Shown here: positions 35,267 to 47,163 of the stretch, piece after piece
Position numbering within the stretch: position 1 is the first letter of the stretch
Layout of the letters: each line of letters opens with the position of its first letter
Assembly: GCA_013350335.1 (NCBI GenBank)
Contig: CM023539.1
Coordinates: forward strand, 42,518,631-42,582,630
Direction: 5' to 3'
Length of the DNA: 64,000 nucleotides
Source: Chimonanthus salicifolius
Lineage: Eukaryota > Streptophyta > Magnoliopsida > Laurales > Calycanthaceae
Notes under the pieces: model-generated
What the model saw: only the letters and a program-made list of their open reading frames with translations
Database searches by the model: none
Told to the model about the DNA's origin: nothing
Made by a program: the position numbers and the translations under genes

Positions 35267-36500
35267 AAATCATCCCAAAGACATTATGTTTTACTGTTGG
35301 ATTCTGTAGGACATGTGGTCAAGATGAATCCCAGTTTTTTAGTTTTTTATTCTTCTGTACATATGATATTCTTTTCTGACCATTTAATATCACATGTTGT
35401 GAATTACTGATGTAAAGAGACTCCACCATTCTTTTGGAAAGTAAACCCTGTAATTCCTGTAACAGTATGGAAAATGAAATTTTTTGTGTAAACACTTAAT
35501 TAATGCAATGATAGTTTGCAATAGGATATGACTTCTTTCAGTGAAGTCTCAATGACAGTTTGCAATAGGATATCTCTTCTTCCAGTTAAGTCCCCATTCT
35601 TTTCTCTTTTTTGAAGCTATATCATTTAATTGATTTCTTGTTTTTTTTTTTTTTTTCCCCCCTTCAGTAACAAATTGTACTGATATTAGTGTGAAATATA
35701 TACTGTATAATGGTTCTATACTGAGTACATACACAAGTAAAGTTCCTCTACAAAAATTCTATAGGATCACTATGTTTGGATCTTTTCTCATCATCATCTT
35801 GAACCCCATTTATCCAATCAATTTAGGGGTCGCATTTATATTTAGATTGTCAAATTGTTTTCCATCGGCCAACTGCCTATCTGGCATTCATGGGATTTGA
35901 ACCCATCACCTTTAAGCTACAAAAATGAGCCTTACCAGTTGTGCTATAGGTCCTTGTCATGTTTGCATGTTGTCTCTCTACACCAAATTTCACAATCAAG
36001 TTTCGTGTGTTATTGGAAGATATCTAACATGCCTAAAGGAACAATCCATCTTGTTCAGTCGATTTCTCTCATAGGATAATTCTCTAGTTTGAAGTTTGAC
36101 ACTGAAAAACCATATTCTTTTTCCTTCTGAATTGAGTTCTTTGTGGTGGAGATACACATCACTAGGTTCAACACTAGACCTATGTTACTTGAGTCAGTGT
36201 GTTGGTCAAATCAAGGATTGGTATATATATTGAATGATCGAGGACTAGACATGGTGGAAGCCCCTTCCCCAAAAAATAACTAAAGAAATAAATAAAAATC
36301 CTAAGTTGTCAATCAATCTTGTTTAGGTTGTTTTTATGACTTGCAATTCTGATCAGTAATCAAGTTAAATATATTTTCAATACAAAGAGACATTTGCCCC
36401 TAGTGGTGCTAGTTTGATGAATCTAAAAGTAGAGAGGACGAACTTATCCAAATTGAAAATAGCCTAGGTGTTGCAGCATGATGTATTTTGATCTCCTGGT
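35267..36500. other. PPR 3' flank and intergenic sequence
   Basis: Holds the PPR 3' UTR. A short near-duplicate phrase (CAGTTTGCAATAGGATAT) occurs near 35,512 and 35,556. A T-run (35,641-35,656) and a SINE (35,782-35,958) follow. No other gene recognised. Confidence 0.45.
35772..35968 (-). repeat. tRNA-derived SINE (family A) with 10-bp target duplication
   Basis: The SINE body is 35,782-35,958, minus strand. A box TAGCACAACTGGTAAGG, B box GGGTTCAAATCCC, core AACAATTTGACAATCTAA, and 3' end GGATAAATGGGG, then TTCAAGATGATGATGA. It is flanked by ATGTTTGGAT (35,772-35,781) and ATGTTTGCAT (35,959-35,968), one mismatch. The boxes are tRNA-like, but there is no tRNA cloverleaf. Confidence 0.8.
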
Positions 36501-36559
36501 GCATGTCTGCAATCCAGATACCACATATAAGACATTACAAAGTGGGGAAGTAGAGAAAA

Positions 36560-37680
36560 GTTTGCTGAGCATTATATGACCACTTCAATTTAGGTGCATT
36601 TCTATGAGATGTCAGAGTTGCACTACTACTTAGAAGTTTTTTCTTGGCCGACAAAGAAAGAAGGATGGAGTGGTTGTAAATTTGAAAGTATCTGATTTGC
36701 AAGAAATAACCCCATGTTATAGAGTTTCTCAACCTCTGGGCACAAAACAGAATCTAGCCCTCAAACTATTGAATCAATTGCATTCCATTATAGTATTTTT
36801 TGGATCTAATGGGGTGCACTTGGGTTTTAAGTGGTTCTGTGGTTTCCATTCTTTCCTCTTGGCACTTGATTCCTGCAGTGATTATGTGGTTGGTTTGGAG
36901 AGAGTGCAACTTGGGGGTTTGTTATTCTAAGATAAATCTGCCCAAAAGGTCTTTGAAGAGTCTAAAGATCTCCTCATTTTTTGGCTATTAGGTTGTGAGG
37001 AATTTAAAGATTTTGTTTTTGATAACTTCCTTGGAAGTTGGTCCTTGGTCCGAGTGTCTAAAAGACGGAAATAGAAGATCGAAGCCAGTGGAAAGGTGGA
37101 GGATACCAGTCGAAGGGTGGTTTAAATTCAACGTTGATGTAGCAACGAGAGAGAAGCTGGGTTCAGCAGGTACATGGGAGTGTTGCAAGATCGTCTTCAT
37201 AATTTGTCAACTTTTTTCACTGAACCCACAAAAGTTAAAGATTCTAATGAGGCTGAACTTCGCAATATTAGTAGGGCGCTCTCTCTGTGGGCATCTGGTG
37301 GGCTTGTTTTTAGTAATCTCATCATTGAGAGTGATTCGGCTAATGTCATTGATTGGGCTTCAGGTGGAAGAAAACCTTCTTGGAGGTTACTTGCCGCTGC
37401 TAGGGATATATTCAATCTTCGTAAGGGGAAACCTATTTCCTTTAGGCAGGTTAGAAGGTCAGCTAATGGAGTGATAGACTTCTTACCCAAAGCAGGAGTG
37501 GATTGTCAAGAAGGGTATATAGGTTACTTGTAATCTATTGCAACATTTTGTATCTTTTCGGATTGGTTTATGTGGGATATTGATTCTCGTTTTTTGGTTG
37601 AGGATCAGTATAGTCTCTTATACAGTACCATTCACTTCTAATGAATATACTCCTAAATTTTTCCAAAAGAAAAAGGGTAG
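36560..37680 (+). mobile_element. LINE 3' end with RNase H domain
   Basis: Reads HLIPAVIMWLVWRE (linker), then WFKFNVDVATREK (RNase H start). After a frameshift follow SNEAELRNISRALSLW, LIIESDSANVIDWASGG and FRQVRRSANGVIDFL (in frame at 37,174-37,533). The 3' UTR runs to an A-rich end near 37,680. Only the C-terminal part of the LINE polyprotein remains. Confidence 0.75.
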
Positions 37681-38485
37681 TTGTTGGCATTTGCACCCCT
37701 CGCAGTCACATATTTTAATTGTACACAACAAATCTCAATCAAACTTCCTAGTCTGACCTAAATGTCTCTCACAGATAAACATGTTTAGTTAAGAAACATA
37801 TCCAGTTTAGTTCCATCTTGGATCCAACTCAATATTGACTATAATAACATGTTAATGTTTTGGTCTGAACTAGTCTAACATTTGAGTATCTGCATTATAT
37901 GGTCCTTGAGCCCTTGGCTGAGGCCTGGCACTTTTCAGGACAACCAATTTACTGCCCTACTTTGTATAGAAAGCAACCAAAGTGAATCCATACAAGATTT
38001 GAATATTTTCAGAAACATTTCACAGTACTCAAATGGAAGGAGAAAAAAAATCAGTCTGGTGGTCTTTGAACAGAACAACTGAATACAGTAATTGCTACAA
38101 ACAATCACACCCCTTGCTAGATCCTTGTCTTTAGCAGCTTGAATTGGCTCAATGGTAGGGATTGCTATTTTCCAGCCACTAGTTGATGCAAGCATTTGTC
38201 TTCCAGGAGGAAATCTACTTCATCATGAAGGCCTTTTTGCATATTGAATGTAGAAAAGAAAAAATGTTTGCAGTACATCATGAAAAGACTAAGGTATTTG
38301 AAGACTATAGTAGAATTAATAACAAGTCACTACTAGTCAAATAAAAATGGGACATATAAATGTGATTGTACGTGGCCTATTCGTCAAATGGAGGAAAATA
38401 AGATTAGCAACATAAAAAATATCTCCTTATCTATTTGAAGCATAGATATTTCTCAAAGATAGCCCACACACAAGTATAAAAAAGG
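37681..38485. other. Intergenic region, nothing recognised
   Basis: AT-rich, only short frames, no identifiable repeat termini. Confidence 0.4.
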
Positions 38486-38628
38486 TCAATGTTAGGATCA
38501 CTGATTGTCCAGGCTTGGTGGAGACTATGTCAAGGTAAGTCAGTGTTATGATCGTTATTTAAGGACAACATAAGGAGGTTGGTGGGGAGAGGATATGAAA
38601 CATTTTTTTGGATTGATCTTTGGTTGGG

Positions 38629-41600
38629 TGATATGTAATACCCTGCCCCGGATTAGGCGTGTTTTAGCTTAATTTCCATGTTTAACCGGTTGATCTCGAA
38701 GTTTTCGGTCAGGGCTTTGAGGAAAGCCCAAGCGAGGCCCAATCCGAGCCCGTGAGCTCAGTGATCCAGCCCGTCGAACTGGAGGGGTATTTTGGTAATT
38801 TTACCGTTTGTTGTGAATATTTCTCTAATTGGTGTAATTTGGTGATTGTCATTGATTGATAATACTCTCCTTATTGAATGATTTGCATTTCTAAGTTTAA
38901 AATGAATTTAGTTTTCAGAAAATAATATTTATTTATCGCCCGTTGGAACCCCGAAAGAGAGTTTTAATTATTTTAAATAATTTCGGGAAAGAGATAAAAC
39001 TTGAAAATGATATGTGATGATAGACCATTTTAAGAATGATCTAGATATTTCATTTCACTTAAAAATGAGATTTATAAAATAGTTATTTTTACATTTGTTT
39101 AATTAAGTAATTATGGATTAGAATATGATTTTTGTTTAAATCAAGAGTTTTTAATGAGAGATAATTCATGAAATTTCTATGGTGACCTAGGTTTTAAAAA
39201 CCCAACCCATCTGTAAGGTTGGATTAAGTTTTTGAGGTCTTAAATTAGTACTTTTAGTTTTAAAAATCAAAATTTCTTAAACAAGGCCCTTTCTGCAAAT
39301 TGGAAAATATTTGGGGACTGATCTGCAAAAGCAGAGCAGCCTGCACCCGCCATGCCGCGTGCACTGGCCGCTCGGCGGTGATGATTTCCTTCAGCCGTCC
39401 CGTCCTATCCTCCCAGCCGATTTTCCGGCCAGCAAGCCTATAAATTCAAGCCTCTTCCGATCGTTTGAAACTCCCAGCAGATTTCTGCATTTCTTCCCTC
39501 TCTAATCTCTGTTTAAATTCCATCCGAGAGACCTGCTGAGCTTCTGTTTTTCAGTAACAGTAAGCTAAGTGGGAGATTTTCCAAACACCCGAATTTCAGA
39601 CCAGGAACCGGGACAAAGGTATCCATTGCATTCCTTTTTAAATTCTAACCGATTTAGAATCAAACAAAACCGATTTTGACCCTGTTTTGATGGAGAAAAA
39701 CCTGTTTTAAGTTTTAAGAAAAACCATGGGTTTCATGTACCCGTGAGCTTTCACTGTTAAAATCAGTTGACCCTTTGAGCTTTTGAGCTCCAAACCAATC
39801 CCTGTGTAAAGAGGACTCCCAGAGGAGTCCATCAAACCAGACCGATGTGAAAAACGAATCCGGGAAACCCTCCCTTTCTGGAATCGCATTTCACCCTGTT
39901 TCCGCCGTCACTGTTTGCTGGTGCAGACAGTTGAGGAAGACGACTCTCGGAAGGTCCGAGAGCCGTTCTTCGGAAGGTCCGAACCTTCGGACGGCCTGAC
40001 CCTTCGGACGCACCGAGCCGAGCTCGGAAGGACCGAGCCCAGTTCGGAAGGACAGTCAGCCTTCGGACGTTCCGAGCTTCAACCCGAAGCCCAGACCGCC
40101 CGAGGCGAGCCAGACCCTTTTCGGAAGGACCGAGCCAGCTCGGAAGGACCGAGCCAGCCCGGAAGATCCGAACACCTTCGGAAGGTCCGATCCCAGTCTT
40201 CGGACGTTCCGAGATCTGCAGACCCATTGAGACTCGTTGTTTTCTGTTTTTCTGTTTCGGATGGACTTCGGAAGGTCCAGACCCAGTCTTCGGACGATCC
40301 TGAAGTCAGGCCTCAAGATCCGAGGCCAGTAACCCAGTTCTGAGTGGTTCGGATGATCCGAAGCCACAACCCAAGTTCCGAAGTGATGTTCCGAGGGACC
40401 CGTTTTTGAAAATAATAAAATACTGTTGATTACTGTTTTAATATTTATTGTTTATTGTGTCGCTTGTATATGATGATTTATACCCCCCCTGTTAATTAAA
40501 ATTGTACTAACCCATTTTCCTCTTATTATTTATAGTCTAAATACTATTGTATACGCTTTCAGTCCGATACTAGTCGGGAACTGAGTGATTCACTTTCACG
40601 CCGGCACTATAGTCGGGCACTGGGTGACCTCGAGGCCTACTCAAAATGTCAGCTCTGGTCCTATCCAGAAGACAACCGAGAAGTGACCCGAGGATCTAGA
40701 CCTTACTCAATAAGTCAATCTGGTCAATGCCCAGAAGACAATATGAGTTTGGACTGAGCCCCTTATGTTTATTATATTATTATCTTGTGGATAAATTAAA
40801 AAGGGATAGAAACCAAGTAGGAGACTCATTCCATTAAACCCAGATATTTTGTGGGAAAATATATGATTTCCAAATTCTACGTATATGTACGTATTTGTTA
40901 TGTATATTGATTGAGCACTTGTATGTTGTTTGAACAGAGACCGCGAAACCACACAATCACGGTGAGGGAACTTAACTCTGCAGATTTTGTAAATAGATGT
41001 TATATTGAGCAATGAGTGGTCTCGGTTTTGATGAACCCACTCATGTGCCTATACATGGTGCACTATGGTAAGAGTGCTGTGATGATTATGGGATTACGGT
41101 GTTGACCGTATGTGTATGTAAAACTGCTTCCACGTACCTGGGCTATTGAGCCAAAATCGGCCGTATAAGAGATGGTTTATGTCTACTGGACCATGGGCGG
41201 ACCATGCTGTCGTCAGTTGCTGACTTGAGGGTGTCAGTATCGGCTACGTTTAAGAGCCGGAGATGTACTTGTAAGGATGTATTTTGACCGTGTCGGGACT
41301 TAATACTGGTCTCAGTGTAGTCGGCAGGCGTTACGGTGGATAATGGCAGTGACTGATAGATGATGACTTTATTATTTTATTTGAGATTATGCTTACTATT
41401 ATCAAGCATGTGATATTGAACTGTCGTTAACCTGTTTTTACTATTTGCTTAATGTGCATTGTTAATTATCCTTCACTGGGCTAGTTAGCTCACACCACTC
41501 ACCTTTCAGGCAATGAACCCGAGGAGGAGGACCCTCTCTTTCAGGCTTAGGGCGTTTGAGCTAAAACAGTGTTTTGGGATTCCCCTGGAGCGGAATGCCC

Positions 41601-41964
41601 CGATCTCTTTCTGTTGGTTCTTGGAACCGTTGTTTTTGCATTAAGTACCGGATGTGGTACTTAATTTGTGTTTGACTTTTGTAATCGGCTATGTTGCCAT
41701 TTGAGACGATGTTATGGATTGATTAATCAATGATAAATATCGGTTTGATCATATTATGAATGGATGTTGTTGCTATGTATCGCTTTGTCTAGGGGGCAAA
41801 CATATGGTACATGTTTGAGTCCACTTAACGGGCTGATGTGTAACCGCTGGGCCTAACTGTTGATCCGGCCCAATAAGAGTGCTTGTGATTCTGTTTATCT
41901 TCCAAAAAAAAAAAAAATCAGTCGCGTTCCGGGCCCACTGGTCGGGTCGGGGCGTGACATGATA
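38629..41964 (+). mobile_element. Solo LTR (3,326 bp), probably Ty3/gypsy, with perfect TGATA duplication
   Basis: The element is 38,634-41,959. It starts TGTAATACCCTGCCCCGG and ends CGGGTCGGGGCGTGACA, so it has TG...CA ends inside short imperfect inverted repeats. It is flanked by TGATA at 38,629-38,633 and 41,960-41,964. Removing it restores a LINE coding motif. No gag, pol, primer-binding site or second LTR is visible inside, so it looks like one long solo LTR. A CCTATAAATTC at about 39,437 may be its TATA box. It contains the palindromic array listed next. The gypsy assignment rests on terminus style only. Confidence 0.8.
39940..40395. repeat. GC-rich array of about 15 TTCGGAnGnTCCGAA-like palindromes inside the LTR
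   Basis: Short imperfect palindromes such as TCGGAAGGTCCGAG, TTCGGACGTTCCGAG and TCGGAAGGACCGAG recur every 20-40 bp. The array is far more GC-rich than its surroundings and is open in frames on both strands, which explains the 130-142-codon frames here without a gene. Confidence 0.75.
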
Positions 41965-43380
41965 GACCTCTAAAGGAGATGTTTCCTAGATTTTACCAAA
42001 TTTTGAGGTACAAAATGCCCTAGTACAAGATTGCTATCAGATTGAAGATTGTAACATCTCTTGGAATTTGGACTTACAGACATGAACTTAGATCATTCAA
42101 GACAAGGAGTCAGGAGGATATTTTAATCCAATTGGGGGAATTCCCTATATCCCTAGGTGTAGAGGATGAACTTGTTTGGACGAGAAATTCTTCGGGCTCA
42201 TACTCAGTGAAGTCAATGGTGGACTTATTCTTAGGACAATAGTATTATGCAAATCCCACTTCTAGGCTAGCTTTGAATGGGTTGGCTCTTCCTAGGGTCC
42301 AAACCTTCGTGTGGTGCTCCCTGAAGAGAAGATACTAACTAGAGTGGACCTTAAGATGAGGGGCTTGTTGAGGAATGGGGAGGATCGTAGTTGCCTCTTG
42401 TGCAATCATCCAGAGGAGGATATGATCATCTCTTAGTTAGTTGTCCTATAGCAAGGAGCCACTAGTCAAATTTTGTAACTCTCTTTGAAGTCTCTTGGGT
42501 CCTAGGGTCAACCTGCGTAGGGATGTTGGAGTCGTGGGTGTTGTCCAAACTCAACCCTAGGTTGAAGGCAGCTTGGTACATAGTTCCAGCTGCAGTTCTT
42601 TGGACCCTGTGGAAAGAGGGAAACTCGATTTTTTTGAAGGTAAGTCAAGTGGGGTTAATAAAATTTTCTAGAAGGCTAAGTGGAGGGTATGTGTGTGGCT
42701 CCTTGCGGAGAAAGATTTTAAAGGGCTCAAACAAACAGATTTTTTGACATCGTGGAGTGGTTGTACGAGTGGAGTCATAGGCCATCCAAAGACAATCGCT
42801 ACCTGGACGACTCCACCACGTGATATCATAAAACTTAATGTCGACAGAGCCATTAGGGGTGCTTAGAGATCATAGGGAGGAAACTTCACTGGTTTTCACA
42901 GAGAGGGCAGAGATTAGGGATTCAAATGAGGCAGAATTATTTAGCATTAGGAGGGCGTTGACTATCTAGAAGGCCTATGGGCATAGCCCACTTGTTATAG
43001 AAGGGGACTCAACAAATGCAATTAAATGGGCTAAGAAACTCAAACATCCCACGTGGAAACTGATTACCATAGCTAGAGAGATAAGGGATTTATTCTCGAG
43101 AATGGACGTTTCTTTTGTACAAGTGAGTCATACAGCTAATTGGGTTACAACCTTCTTTGCTAAATTTGAAATCAACAACTCAGATTCATGGTCTTTTTTT
43201 AGCAAGGTAGGACTCGATTAAGACTTTTTTGTATTCCTCTTGTGGGGATATTCTTAGAGAAGTTTGTTTTGATCTTTGTGGTCGGTCTAGATCTTATAGA
43301 TCTTTATCATGTGATGTAAATCCTCTTATTCACTCATGAATGTAACATCATCTATTTGTATATTTTTTTGTTGGCTAACG

Positions 43381-44330
43381 CATTGTTCCATAAAGTCTTG
43401 CAATTCTAATAATTATTTGATAAAGTTATCCCGGTAAATGATTTGTGACTCTCCTAACACATAAAACTCCACTAGTTTGTCTATTTTTCACCCACCTTAT
43501 TCTCATTTTATTAGCTATATCTAAATCCAATCATTTAAGAGATTTTATCATAGAACTCAATTATCTAAACTTATAACAATGTGTTAATAAGTCATTTTCA
43601 ATTTTAAATGACTTTGCTCTATCTTCTATTCCACTAAAATTGAACTTTGTGTATTTTATTTTAATTCTATCAATTTTTAGACCATTGATCTTGGACATTC
43701 ATATTTACCATTCATTAGTAGAGTGTGAGATGGACTCTTATGAATTCTTGGTGTCATAGACTTTCATGAAATAACTCAATTTTGTAAGCTATGGACTCTC
43801 ATTAAATAATTCATTTCTGTAGCATTTGATTGATTGGCTTAGATATGGATTCAGTATCACAACGGATAGGCTTTAATGAATACAATAAAATGATTAGCAA
43901 CTATGAGTGTTGTGTATCTTCACTTGTAAGTCTTAAGTCTTTTCCAACACACAATTGATGTGAGACTTAACAAAGGTCTTCATAACTTAGGCTATTTTTT
44001 ATCCCAATTAGTTAAAAGGGTGACTTGAACTATTTGAATAAACCGATGGAGCCCATCAAGCTTTTCGTTAGCCATGTTTTTATGTACACGGTCTATTTTT
44101 TTTTTCAAATTATTATAAAATTTATTGTCTAAATTAAAAATTTAACTTGATATAAATTTGTAGATAATTATTGAAAGCAAATTAAATATAACGATCTTAA
44201 GAGTGCTGGTAATACCTATAATTCTTTTTCCCACAATGTGATTATAAAAGTAATTCCTCTAAAAAGGTCCATGCAATGTTGAAACCTTCGTATTATAAAA
44301 ATAATAATTAAATTAAATTATTTATATCAT
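43381..44330. other. AT-rich intergenic region
   Basis: No gene or repeat termini recognised. Confidence 0.4.
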
Positions 44331-44332
44331 AG

Positions 44333-44540
44333 TTTGGATAGCGATCCTCCCTCGGGAGTTTTGTGTAACCCGACACGGGTTTTACTGTATTGTTTATTTT
44401 GCCCTTTGAACTGGCTCGCTAAATCCTTCGAATTCAGCGAGCGACATAAATTGATTCACTGACCGGTTCGCCGAATCACTGGCCAGATCACTTATCGGTT
44501 CATTGAAATTTATTTAAGTGAGATTGTTTTGTCGTAGAGA
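44333..44540. repeat. Partial DNA element related to those at 25,157 and 20,997
   Basis: The left end GGATAGCGATCCTCCCTCGG, then TTTTGTGTAACCCGACACGGG, matches the left end of the 25,157 element. The interior (TTGATTCACTGACCGGTTCG and CACTTATCGGTTCATTG) matches the interior of the 20,997 MITE. No right terminus was found. Confidence 0.5.
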
Positions 44541-44744
44541 CAGCAAATCGGATTACTAAATTTTTTTTAAATAATTTTGTATGACAATGGAAAGGTAAAA
44601 TGAACAATATCTTAAATTTCGTATCTGTTTATACAAAATGCCATGGGAGTACAGCCTTTTCAATTCTAACTTACAACAGGATTTTAATTAATATCAAAGA
44701 CTGGAATTTTAGACATTGGAGTTTCATTTGTAATTTTGTAAATG

Positions 44745-44880
44745 TAAATGGGCCCATTTGGAGAGGTGTGGGGCCCATTTTGATGATTCGTAACAAAACC
44801 AAACAAAACAAACCCATTTCGCATCGTCTCTCTTTCTTGCTTTCTCAGAGAGCGAGAGCGAGAGAGAGAGAGCCTTGATT
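44745..44880 (+). promoter_or_regulatory. Promoter and transcription start region of the zinc-finger gene
   Basis: Two GGGCCCA elements (44,750-44,756 and 44,771-44,777) resemble plant site II (TCP-bound) motifs of housekeeping genes. A CT-rich then GA-rich stretch (TCTCTCTTTCTTGC, then GAGAGAGAGAG, 44,827-44,872) follows and is a likely start/leader. No TATA box is obvious. Assignment to the downstream gene is inferred from position. Confidence 0.5.
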
Positions 44881-45018
44881 TCTACCAATTTTCTCAAATC
44901 TTCTTTTTCTCTCTCGATTTGTAGATCGGCTTTCCCAGTGTCGGGATTTAATTTTATTTGGAGTGGTTCTGTCTTGATTCTTGTAGCGATCTCATGGATT
45001 TCCGTCTTGTCATTTCAG
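44820..45018 (+). other. 5' UTR exon of the zinc-finger gene
   Basis: Ends in a strong donor CAG|GTAATC at 45,018. The next exon begins after TTGATTTCAG at 47,641, 59 bases before the start codon. Splicing these gives an upstream ATG at 44,994 with a 16-codon uORF closed by a stop shortly after the junction. Start of the exon is approximate; no transcript evidence. Confidence 0.5.
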
Positions 45019-45664
45019 GTAATCTTCTTCATTTTTTTTTTTTCCTTCCTTGCTGCGTCTCATTTGCACTAATGCTAATAGATGGGATTTGGGGTTTGGA
45101 TTTTTCGTCTTTTTGTTTTTGAAATGTTCTTTATCTAGCAATTTTTGATGGCTTCTTCGCCTTTTGTGATGATTTTGTTGAAATAGTGGGTGTGGTTTGG
45201 AGAAACAAGTAAAATAGCTTTCGCACTTAATGCCTTTTATGATATTCACATTTTGGAAATCCGTGGTGGGTTTTTGGGGTTGTATCCAAATGCACTTTTG
45301 GTAATTGGCTATTATTATTATCATTGAAATCGACTATTATGGTAGTAGTTAGTTTTATTTCAAGGACATGCATATGAAGGAAGCTGATTCAAAAGGAACA
45401 CGAAAGGCAACACCAAGCAGTCTGAGTCGTGCATTTGGTCATATCTGATACATAGATTTGAGTTGGGAGGTGGCCGACTATGGTTGAGAGTTGACTGGTA
45501 CTGGCTGTTCCAATCAACTCCCGTCCAACTCGGCTTAGTTGACATGGACTCAACTAGTAATCAGTTTTGTCCAAGTTTGGACCAATTTCAACATATAAAA
45601 CCCTTGCTAAATCAAATATAGCAAGACACAGAATATGCTAGTCATAAAACTTATCATGCTAAGC

Positions 45665-45826
45665 CCACACAGGTGTAGTTTAGTTGGCTTTTCTAGACAT
45701 AGGCTAGAGGTCTTGGGCCCTAAAGTTACCTGTTACACGAGGCTTGTGGGAGATTTTGTGTATCCATGAGATTAGTCTCGCCTTCAACCTTGGGTGGGAT
45801 ACCCATGATATTCAAATAAAAAAAAC
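45665..45826 (+). repeat. tRNA-derived SINE (family B)
   Basis: A-box-like GTAGTTTAGTTGGC at the start. The body ends GATTAGTCTCGCCTTCAACC, then GTGGGATACCCATGATATTC and an A-run. Matches other family B copies. Target duplication not clear. Confidence 0.6.
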
Positions 45827-46079
45827 CATCACGTTAAAGAAATTGAGACTTCCTAAAGAGTTGCACACAATACCTTTCTTCTCTTAAAATCTAATTAAAA
45901 TATTAATATGTTTGTCAATTAATTGTTTAGAGCAAAACTGGTACATTTTTTTTTATTACTGTTATTTGTAAACCTTTTTCATTTAAACTATAGTGTTGTG
46001 GCCCCTGTCCTTTTTTCATTTTTCTGAGTCTGACATCTCACACTTGTGTTGGACTTTGACACTGTACCCATGCAACTTA

Positions 46080-46580
46080 GATTGTACCACCCTCAATGAT
46101 AGATTTTTTTGGGAAATGGCCAGAAATGCAATTGAGGTGGTAGATATCATGAAGGATAAGGTGACTGTGTATTTTAGTAATTCCTATCTCCAAGGGCATC
46201 CGTGTGTCAAATGTAAAGAGATTGTGGTTTGATGGGTCCAACTTCTACCAGTAAACAACTGGTAGGTGTTGTATTGGAAGCTTTCTCTTGTTGAAATATT
46301 GAAGCTTTATTATGATGGTAGCTCCATGGTTGGTCTGAAGAAAGTAGGCTTCGGGGGTCGTATTTGTAGTACTTAGTTAGTTGAGGTCCTTTCTTATGTT
46401 AGACCTTTGTTTGATGGCCATGCTAATGGGGTACAGCTCCACACCCAATGGTTTGGCCTCAAGGTGTTTGAGTAGTATGGCTCAAGTGGAATTTGGTGGA
46501 GGGAGACTCTTTTGTGGTGGCCGCTGTTCATTCTATTGGTAGTAGTCATCATACTAGTACCTACCTCTATGTGATTGGAA
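46080..46580 (+). mobile_element. Heavily decayed LINE RNase H remnant
   Basis: Pieces such as LKLYYDGSSMVGLKKVGFGG (RNase H start-like) are followed in shifted frames by weakly similar sequence. Many stops. Tentative. Confidence 0.35.
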
Positions 46581-46923
46581 CTGCCGGATAATATGGGTCA
46601 TCGATTTTGTAGTCTGATTGGTTCCTGGTTCGTATTGATTGATATTTTAAACTATGCTAGTGACTTAATGGTCTAAAGGTGCGATTTGTCCATGTCATTT
46701 GTTAGACAAGGTGGAGGAAGTGAGACAAGTGATAAAACAGAAGGCATTTTGAGGTGTGATCAACAAATCAGAAAGTTGAAACATTTGTTAAAGAGGGTGC
46801 AAGATTAGATTAGACTATGAATAGGCCTTGAGCTATTGGGCCTAATGGGTAGCTGTCGGCATTTTTGGTCTAAGCTCTTTTTATTGAATCATCCTTGGTT
46901 GCTTTTCTAATTGATGTTACTAA

Positions 46924-47163
46924 AATCATAGACATTTCAACCCAAGAGGGGGTTGGCCTGACGGTCAAGAAGCTCCCCTCATGAAGGGAGGTCTTGAGTT
47001 CGATTCACGCTCAACACCCCTTTGTGCCACTCTCTGTAGTTGCTTACCCGGTGTGTGTTGGAAGGTTTGCACATGCCCCAAGGACTAGGGGTTAAAATGT
47101 CCCTTGTCCAAATACAGGTACCTCCAGACACCTTGGTCATAAAAAAAAATCATAGATATTTCA
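46924..47163 (+). repeat. tRNA-derived SINE (family B) with 16-bp target duplication
   Basis: The body is 46,940-47,147. It has GGTTGGCCTGACGGTCAAG near the start, B-box GAGTTCGATTCACGC, and an A-run at the end. Flanks are AATCATAGACATTTCA (46,924-46,939) and AATCATAGATATTTCA (47,148-47,163), one mismatch. Confidence 0.85.

Larger units (their letters stand above)
38490..43380 (+). mobile_element. LINE 3' region split by a 3.3-kb LTR insertion
   Basis: Left part (38,490-38,633) ends in FWIDLWLGD; right part (41,960-43,380) resumes with PLKEMFPRFYQI, the next residues of the same LINE motif. Downstream are the zinc-knuckle region around CLLCNHPEED, the linker WTLWKEGN, and the RNase H domain (SNEAELFSIRRAL, VIEGDSTNAIKWAKK, FVQVSHTANWVTTFFAK). 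The 3' UTR ends near 43,380. Frameshifts and stops show an inactive copy. Confidence 0.8.

Noticed and set aside
35880..35960. Possible tRNA gene (A and B boxes)
   Set aside because: No cloverleaf or anticodon arm; the sequence is part of a SINE with target duplications and three relatives in the window.
39832..40367. Overlapping 101-142-codon frames on both strands
   Set aside because: They arise from the GC-rich palindrome array, which lacks stops on both strands. The composition is that of a repeat and they lie inside an LTR.
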